Source: a virus
Strand: one strand, 5' to 3'
Length of the DNA: 64,000 nucleotides
IMG/VR virus record: IMGVR_UViG_3300009181_006602
Coordinates: 1 to 64,000 of that record
Positions 59,239-64,000 of this stretch are shown piece after piece. The position numbers and the translations under genes were made by a program. How positions within the stretch are numbered: position 1 is the stretch's first letter; the number at the start of each line of letters is the position of its first letter. Below the pieces are notes generated by a model. That model had not been told where the DNA came from, made no database searches, and was given only the letters and a program-made list of their open reading frames with translations.

Positions 59239-60222
59239 ATGACAGCAATGCCAAAACTAGGATTTATTCTTGACGGAATGACATATTTGAAGTATTACAT
59301 TCCATTGATAGAGGAAGCAAACACACGTGGCTTTCACTCAACTTTTTTAATTTCTAGAAGCTACAAATATAACTGTCCTTATGTAAGTGACCACCAGCAG
59401 ATATTAAAAAATATTTGCGATATCTATAATATAGACTTACAAATCCTCGATGAAAAAATCACTAAAAAGCTTGACGTTATATTCACTGTAGAAGGAACAA
59501 AGATACAACACATCGAAAAATCTAAAATCTTTTCTTTGTGTTACTCAACAGACTTTACATTATCGTATGAATCTTATATTGATAACGTAAAATACGCGAT
59601 TATGTCTAGCAAGTTTATTGCGAACTATTATGGGAAAACAAAAAGCAATAATCTTTATCTTGGAACTCCAAAGTTTGATGTCAAGTTAGATGATGCAATA
59701 ATTAGAAATAAATACAATTTAGATAACGATAAATATGTCACCATATTTTATCCGCGTTTAAGAGACATCTCGAGCGCGCCTTTAAGAAAAATAACGGAAG
59801 ATTTAAATAAATTAGGTTATAAGCCTATTCTTAAAACTAGATTAAAAGATCCTATCGCAGAGGCTGATTATCATTTGTCTAAATTTAATTTTGCAGACGC
59901 TTCATGGCATCCCCATACATCGCTTGAATTAATAAAAATTAGCGATTTTGTTATTAATTTTAGTTCCAGCGCAATAGAAGAAACTACAGCATTACAAACA
60001 CCACTAATTAATTTCCATATTAAGCCATTTAAAAAGCCTTTTGAATTCTTATATGAGTCTTCTTTCGTTCAAAATATGGACACAAATTATTCATTACAGG
60101 AATTCAAAAATGCGGTTGATAGACTAACAACGCTTGATTTTTCTAATGATTTCTTTGAAGCTAATAAAAAAATGTTCGATACAAAAGTTTCATCAAAAGA
60201 TATTATTGACAAAATAACATGA
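59239..60222 (+). CDS. GT-B-fold glycosyl/glycerophosphotransferase-like protein
   Basis: A 327-residue protein. YVTIFYPRLRDIS (resembling the start of the second Rossmann fold) and ISDFVINFSSSAIEETTALQ, then TPLINFHIKPF, follow the pattern of CDP-glycerol glycerophosphotransferases and UDP-GlcNAc 2-epimerase-like enzymes, where the Ser and Glu contact the donor phosphate. It could transfer a polyol phosphate or a sugar. An ATG at 59248 is an alternative start. Coupled to the CMP-sugar synthetase gene (ATGA). Confidence 0.55.
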   Translation: MTAMPKLGFILDGMTYLKYYIPLIEEANTRGFHSTFLISRSYKYNCPYVSDHQQILKNICDIYNIDLQILDEKITKKLDVIFTVEGTKIQHIEKSKIFSLCYSTDFTLSYESYIDNVKYAIMSSKFIANYYGKTKSNNLYLGTPKFDVKLDDAIIRNKYNLDNDKYVTIFYPRLRDISSAPLRKITEDLNKLGYKPILKTRLKDPIAEADYHLSKFNFADASWHPHTSLELIKISDFVINFSSSAIEETTALQTPLINFHIKPFKKPFEFLYESSFVQNMDTNYSLQEFKNAVDRLTTLDFSNDFFEANKKMFDTKVSSKDIIDKIT

Positions 60223-60779
60223 AAGTTACAGTAATCATTCCAGCCCGCGGAGGTTCAAAAAGATTAAAAAATAAAAACGTGTACCTAGTTTGGGGTATGC
60301 CTATGATTTATTGGGCAATTAAAGCATGCAAGGAATCTAAGCATAATCTTGATGTATGGGTCACAACTGACACGTCAGACATAGCAAAAATAGCTGAATC
60401 ATTCGGTGCTAATATTATTATGCGAGATGATTCTACTTCTAATGATTTAACATTTAAGCAAGTTGCCATTAGAGAAGCCGCCGCTAAAATAGATTCACAA
60501 AAGGGTCAAAGCGAAATTTATATTTCATTGCAACCAAATTCTCCTGAAATTAAATCTATCGATCTTGATGGTGCCATAGATTGCTTATTGAAAAACAATA
60601 AAGATGAAATAATTAGCGTAGACTCAAACTTTATGCAAAATGGAGCGTTTAGAATTTTCAAAGGAAAATATGTTTATCAACAAGATCTATCAACAAATTG
60701 CGGGTTTTATATTTGCAATTTAAAGGACATACATACAGTTAAAGATGTTGAGGCCTTGATAGACGAAAAGAAAAATTAG
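60219..60779 (+). CDS. neuA: CMP-nonulosonate (acylneuraminate) cytidylyltransferase-like
   Basis: A 186-residue nucleotidyltransferase. VIIPARGGSKRLKNKNV (4-20) is the CTP-binding signature of NeuA/PseF/LegF; VWVTTDTSDIAKIAESFGAN and YISLQPNSPEI (the LQPTSP-like substrate loop) follow. The family is usually 220-230 residues; the shortfall is in the C-terminal half, which forms the dimer arm and part of the sugar site. Activity may differ or the reaction may be served by another sugar acid. It lies next to NeuB. Confidence 0.8.
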   Translation: MKVTVIIPARGGSKRLKNKNVYLVWGMPMIYWAIKACKESKHNLDVWVTTDTSDIAKIAESFGANIIMRDDSTSNDLTFKQVAIREAAAKIDSQKGQSEIYISLQPNSPEIKSIDLDGAIDCLLKNNKDEIISVDSNFMQNGAFRIFKGKYVYQQDLSTNCGFYICNLKDIHTVKDVEALIDEKKN

Positions 60780-60857
60780 ATTTATAGATTGCAGTGCGAA
60801 TATCGGTCAATCAATAGAGCGGGCAATTAAATGCTTTAATTAAATAGGATTAATAAC

Positions 60858-61547
60858 ATGACATATATTATAAGCGAAATTTGTGGTCAGTGGGGCGGTT
60901 CAGAGAGAAAAGCAGAACAAATGATTCTTCAATCGAAGATGATGGGAGCCGATGCAGTTAAAGTACAACTATTCGACACATATAAACTGCCAGGACAAGA
61001 TCGACACCTATGGGAATATTTGTCGATGAAGAGAGAATGTTTTATTCGTTTGGCTGAGTTTAGTAAGAGATTGAATATTGATTTTTTTGCTTCCGCTTTT
61101 GACGAAGAGAGGTTTCAATGGATTCAAGACGCCAATCTAAAATATAATAAAATAGCAAGTTCATTAATAGAACTTGATCCAGATCTTTGCAGAGTTATGT
61201 TAGATTCTAATATGAAAACTTTTTTCTCTTTAGGTAAGTGGAACAATACAAACTTACCTTTCGAAGATACTAATATTGAATATTTTCATTGCGTAGCAAA
61301 GTATCCGCATACATTCGAAGAAGCGCTTCAAACCTTGCCACAAACTTTTGATAATAGAGTGTCTGGTTACTCAGATCATGTAGTCGGAATAGATGCAGCG
61401 AAAGAAGCTGCTCGCCGTGGCGCAAAATATATTGAGAAACACTTTACGTTAGACAAAAATTCGCAATCTAAGACTGAAGGAGCCCACGCGTGCAGTATGG
61501 ACATGGAAGACTTAAGATGTTTGAGATTATTTTGTGATTCGCTATGA
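60858..61547 (+). CDS. neuB: Nonulosonate (sialic acid) synthase, NeuB-like, truncated
   Basis: A 229-residue TIM-barrel enzyme related to NeuB/PseI/LegI, which condense a hexosamine with phosphoenolpyruvate. ISEICGQWGG, MGADAVKVQLFDTYKL, FASAFDEERFQW, KIASSLI, FSLGKWNN, CVAKYPHTFEEAL, SGYSDHVVGIDAAKEAARRG and IEKHFTLDK are barrel motifs. The C-terminal SAF/antifreeze-like domain (about 60 residues) of full-length NeuB (about 340) is absent. In known NeuB dimers that domain covers the partner's active site, so this enzyme may be altered. AGGATTAATAAC precedes the start; a short inverted repeat (60825-60841) lies just before that. Confidence 0.82.
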   Translation: MTYIISEICGQWGGSERKAEQMILQSKMMGADAVKVQLFDTYKLPGQDRHLWEYLSMKRECFIRLAEFSKRLNIDFFASAFDEERFQWIQDANLKYNKIASSLIELDPDLCRVMLDSNMKTFFSLGKWNNTNLPFEDTNIEYFHCVAKYPHTFEEALQTLPQTFDNRVSGYSDHVVGIDAAKEAARRGAKYIEKHFTLDKNSQSKTEGAHACSMDMEDLRCLRLFCDSL

Positions 61548-62329
61548 TAGATTTTTCTATAATCGTCACAATAAAAAATAGAAAAGAACATTTTTTAAAA
61601 ACGTTTTCTTCTTTGGTTACCCAACAACAACCATGGTCATACGAGGTTAATTTTATCGATTATGGTTCTCAGGATGGCTTTGGCGAATCTTTAAAAAAAG
61701 AGACGATAAGATACACGGATCTTTTTTCAGATTCGCTTAAAGCGATTAATAGAATCTTTATAGAAGACGATCTTAAGTTCAATAGCGGCAAAGCAAAAAA
61801 CATAGGTTCTTATTTTTCTAGTGGGAATTTTGTTTCATTCTCCGACGTTGATGTATTTCTTGGTATGGATTATCATCGACATTGGCTTCAGCTGTTGATG
61901 TATAATGACAAACACTTTTTTTCTTCTCGTGTACAAGAAACTACAGAAAGATGTTCTAGACGATTAACTTCAAAAACCAATTATGGAAATATGATAGTTG
62001 CTAAATCTAGCTTTAATGTTGTGGGTGGTTTCGATGAAAATAATCCGACGTGGGGCGGCGATGATGATGATATCGTTCATAGATTAAAGTTATATGGATT
62101 AAGAGAAATTAATCCTCATGATGTTTATGAATCACATCACACTAGCATTATTCATGATGACGAGCTTAGAACTAAATTTCTTGAATCATCGGAAAAAGAT
62201 TCTATAATATCAAAACAAAAGCTAATTGCTATTTATAATAATACAAGTTTTATTAATCCCAATTTTTTGTTTTTTTACAATGATATAAAAAGTTTAGTTA
62301 AAGTTGAAAAAATATATGAACGTACCTGA
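61544..62329 (+). CDS. Glycosyltransferase, GT2/GT27-C type
   Basis: A 261-residue GT-A transferase. FSIIVTIKNRKEHFLKTFSS at the start, FNSGKAKNIGSYFSSGNFVS (asparagine-rich acceptor loop of chondroitin polymerase-type enzymes), SFSDVDVFLG with the D-x-D, and GGFDENNPTWGGDDDDIVHR, which matches the G-W-G-x-E-D-x-D family 7/27 C-terminal motif. The donor may be an N-acetylhexosamine. Coupled to NeuB (4-base overlap). Confidence 0.75.
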   Translation: MIDFSIIVTIKNRKEHFLKTFSSLVTQQQPWSYEVNFIDYGSQDGFGESLKKETIRYTDLFSDSLKAINRIFIEDDLKFNSGKAKNIGSYFSSGNFVSFSDVDVFLGMDYHRHWLQLLMYNDKHFFSSRVQETTERCSRRLTSKTNYGNMIVAKSSFNVVGGFDENNPTWGGDDDDIVHRLKLYGLREINPHDVYESHHTSIIHDDELRTKFLESSEKDSIISKQKLIAIYNNTSFINPNFLFFYNDIKSLVKVEKIYERT

Positions 62330-62936
62330 TGTTTCAATAATCGTTACTAACTATAACTATGCGCCTTATCTTCAGCGTTGTTTAAGAAGCATTTTAAATC
62401 AAGAAAGTATTAATCATGAAATCATTGTTATCGATGATTGTTCTACAGATAATTCTTTAGAGACACTAAACGTTTTTAAAAATGACGTCAAAATTCTTTC
62501 GACACAAACAAATTCTGGCGTAGCAGCAGCCGCTAACATCGGTATAAAAGCAGCCCGCGGACAATTTATAATAAGAGTTGATGCAGATGACTACGTGTCT
62601 TCTAACATGTGCTATTTCATGAAAACATATTTAGAATCAAATCATGATGCATTCTGTGTGTCATGCGATTATCATATAGTCGATAATCACGAAAACTCCG
62701 TACAAAGAAAATACGCAGAAAAAGATCCTATCTCATGCGGTATTATGTATAGAAAAGATCTTTTCTTACAACTTGGCGGATACAACGACGCTATGAGACA
62801 TAGAGAAGAAGAAGAACTTCGAAAAAGATTAGGCGAATATTATCAAATACATCACCTAAAAATCCCATTCTATCGTTATAGAATGCACAATAGTAACAAG
62901 ACAAAAACGTCAGAATATAGTGAATGCAAAATTTAA
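62316..62936 (+). CDS. Glycosyltransferase family 2
   Basis: The ATG at 62316 (MNVPDVSIIVTNYNYAPYLQ) is preferred to the TTG at 62304. The 206-residue product has IVTNYNYAPYLQRCLRSILN, IVIDDCSTDNSLE and RVDADDYVSS (D-x-D), a textbook family 2 core, then FLQLGGYNDAMRHREEEEL (the E-D/E-E acceptor helix). Complete N-terminal fold but short C-terminal part. Confidence 0.82.
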   Translation: MNVPDVSIIVTNYNYAPYLQRCLRSILNQESINHEIIVIDDCSTDNSLETLNVFKNDVKILSTQTNSGVAAAANIGIKAARGQFIIRVDADDYVSSNMCYFMKTYLESNHDAFCVSCDYHIVDNHENSVQRKYAEKDPISCGIMYRKDLFLQLGGYNDAMRHREEEELRKRLGEYYQIHHLKIPFYRYRMHNSNKTKTSEYSECKI

Positions 62937-62955
62937 TATTAAAAATCGAGGTTTT

Positions 62956-63711
62956 ATGAGAGTCGGTATTCTTGGATATGGAGAGATAGGACAAGCTATT
63001 CATAAGTTGTATAGCAATTCATGCAATAACTTGAATACGCAAATATTCATTAAAGATTTAAATAGAAATGATGAATTTCAAAATTTAGATGTTTTAAACG
63101 TGTCTATTCCATATAATGATTCTTTCAATTTTATAGATGTTGTAAGCACCATTGCGATTGAATCAAATGCAAAAATGTTGATTGTTCACTCGACGATACA
63201 GGTCGGCACTATTAAAAAATTAAAAGAAATATTGCCGAATACAAAAATTGCGCATTCTCCGTGCAGAGGAATTCATCCAAATCTTTATGAAGGATTATTA
63301 ACATTTCCAAAATTCGTTGGAGCAACATCAACGTTAGACGCTGACGAAGTTGCGCAACATTTGCATTTAATTAATATTAAAACTTTTATTTGCAAAAATT
63401 CTGAAACAACAGAATTAGCTAAATTATTAGATACAAGTTATTATGGAATCTGTATCGCGTTTCATGGAGAAGCTTTTAAAATATGCGAAAAAGCTAATGC
63501 AGACTTTGAACAAGCCATGACTATATACAACACATCATACAACGATGGATATACAAAATTAGGAAAACAAAACGTTGTAAGACCAGTTCTTACTTCCCCC
63601 GTTGACGGAATCGGTGGCCACTGCGTTGTAGAAAATGCAGAATTGTTATTAAAACAATTTAACTCGACTGCATTAAATTTGATTGTTGAATATAAAAAGG
63701 AAAACAAATGA
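62956..63711 (+). CDS. UDP-sugar dehydrogenase-like protein, short
   Basis: The ATG at 62956 (MRVGILGYGEIGQAIHKLYS) follows GAGG and is preferred to the upstream start. The 251-residue product has a Rossmann GYGEIG, then HSTIQVGTIKKL, SPCRGIHP and VDGIGGHCVVEN, where Cys fits the G-x-G-G-x-C of UDP-glucose/UDP-ManNAc dehydrogenases. It lacks the last 150 or so residues (second Rossmann fold) of full enzymes. It could be a nucleotide-sugar or 6-phosphogluconate-type dehydrogenase remnant. The next gene is a related dehydrogenase. Confidence 0.65.
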   Translation: MRVGILGYGEIGQAIHKLYSNSCNNLNTQIFIKDLNRNDEFQNLDVLNVSIPYNDSFNFIDVVSTIAIESNAKMLIVHSTIQVGTIKKLKEILPNTKIAHSPCRGIHPNLYEGLLTFPKFVGATSTLDADEVAQHLHLINIKTFICKNSETTELAKLLDTSYYGICIAFHGEAFKICEKANADFEQAMTIYNTSYNDGYTKLGKQNVVRPVLTSPVDGIGGHCVVENAELLLKQFNSTALNLIVEYKKENK

Positions 63712-64000
63712 CACCAATTGCGATTGCAATTATCGGACAAGGTTTTGTAGGAGGGTCTTTAGCTACTATTTTTTCCGAACGAGGTTTTGATGTTTATGCT
63801 TATGATAAAGCAGGAAAGTATGCAAAAGGATCTCTACCAAGCCATGGAGATCCAGTTGCAAGTTACCCAGGATCCATTGCAGAATTAATTGGGGATAATG
63901 AGAATGGTGGAACACCGGGGTTTTCTAATGTTTATTTTGTGTGTCTTCCAACACCAATGAATGAAGATGGATCAGCCGATCTTTCTATCGTAGAAGGTGC
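63708..64000 (+). CDS. UDP-glucose/UDP-ManNAc dehydrogenase-like, 3' end outside window
   Basis: The frame opens with ATG at 63708, preceded by AAAAAGGAAAACAA, overlaps the previous stop and runs off the right edge (97 residues seen). AIAIIGQGFVGGSLATIF is the NAD-binding loop, and VYFVCLPTPMNEDGSADLS is the C-x-P-T-P segment typical of UDP-sugar dehydrogenases (family Ugd/WbpA). It would oxidise the C6 of a UDP-hexose to a uronic acid, using NAD. It adjoins a related shorter gene, so the two are a tandem pair. Confidence 0.82.
   Translation, partial: MTPIAIAIIGQGFVGGSLATIFSERGFDVYAYDKAGKYAKGSLPSHGDPVASYPGSIAELIGDNENGGTPGFSNVYFVCLPTPMNEDGSADLSIVEG

Noticed and set aside
60825-60841. AATTAAA-TGC-TTTAATT hairpin before neuB
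   Set aside because: Seven A-T pairs with no T-run; too weak to call a terminator or riboswitch. Mentioned only in the neuB entry.
1-64000. CRISPR arrays, tRNA genes, insertion sequences, reverse transcriptase/diversity elements
   Set aside because: No direct repeats with unique spacers, no cloverleaf, no transposase or reverse transcriptase motif was found. The tandem arrays have no spacers.

Overview
The window reads as part of a large tailed-phage genome (a myovirus-like relative of T4, or a contig from such a phage). The best evidence is a T4-type head module in canonical order on the minus strand: terminase large subunit (gp17-like), portal (gp20-like), prohead protease (gp21-like), a scaffold/core protein (gp22-like) and the major capsid protein (gp23-like). 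T4-type recombination and replication genes lie next to it: gp46/gp47, a zinc-finger/Toprim primase, a RuvC-like resolvase and a gp4-like head-completion nuclease. Base composition is AT-rich overall, and the capsid gene is visibly more GC-rich. No host gene, rRNA or tRNA was seen. The host cannot be named; a Gram-negative host fits the lipoprotein and the sugar nucleotides used.

Layout: (1) 1-2735 holds a partial lipoprotein, an HNH protein, a small putative structural protein and a Vsr-like homing endonuclease. (2) 2889-15732 is the head and packaging module, with a 376-residue intein inside the portal gene. (3) 15761-23121 holds recombination and replication genes plus small proteins with a shared N-terminal leader. 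(4) 23222-37409 is about 14 kb of back-to-back virion structural genes, probably tail, baseplate or fibre parts, none recognisable by name. (5) 37460-46358 is mixed: PIN-PhoH ATPase, a small sigma-region-4-like protein, a repeat protein, a histone H1-like protein, a DinG/XPD-like helicase, ClpP, a divergent GroEL-like protein and several unknowns. (6) At about 46.4 kb transcription switches strand across a microsatellite and a palindromic promoter-like region. (7) 46582-64000 is one long plus-strand operon for glycan synthesis: at least eight glycosyltransferases, GDP-mannose and dTDP-glucose dehydratase-like enzymes, a cupin epimerase/isomerase, an aminotransferase, an acetyltransferase, a deacetylase, methyltransferase-like proteins, CMP-sugar synthetase and NeuB-like enzymes, and two nucleotide-sugar dehydrogenase-like genes. 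It runs off the end of the window.

How the parts work together: the head genes build a prohead around the scaffold. The gp21-like protease should then cut the capsid propeptide, the scaffold and, as I infer, a set of cargo proteins that carry a common leader ending in an L/I-x-E cleavage site. The terminase packages DNA through the portal, while gp46/47, primase and resolvase process replicating DNA. The glycan operon probably decorates virion proteins or alters the host surface; the sequence cannot tell which.

The most notable observations are: (a) the shared leader in at least four proteins, consistent with a capsid-targeting tag; (b) a gp47 (SbcD-like) gene cut by one in-frame stop, with its C-terminal domain fused in frame to gp46 (SbcC-like); (c) a truncated GroEL-like protein lacking the ATP motif; (d) the portal intein; (e) a perfect 37-nt palindrome over the start of a sigma-like gene.
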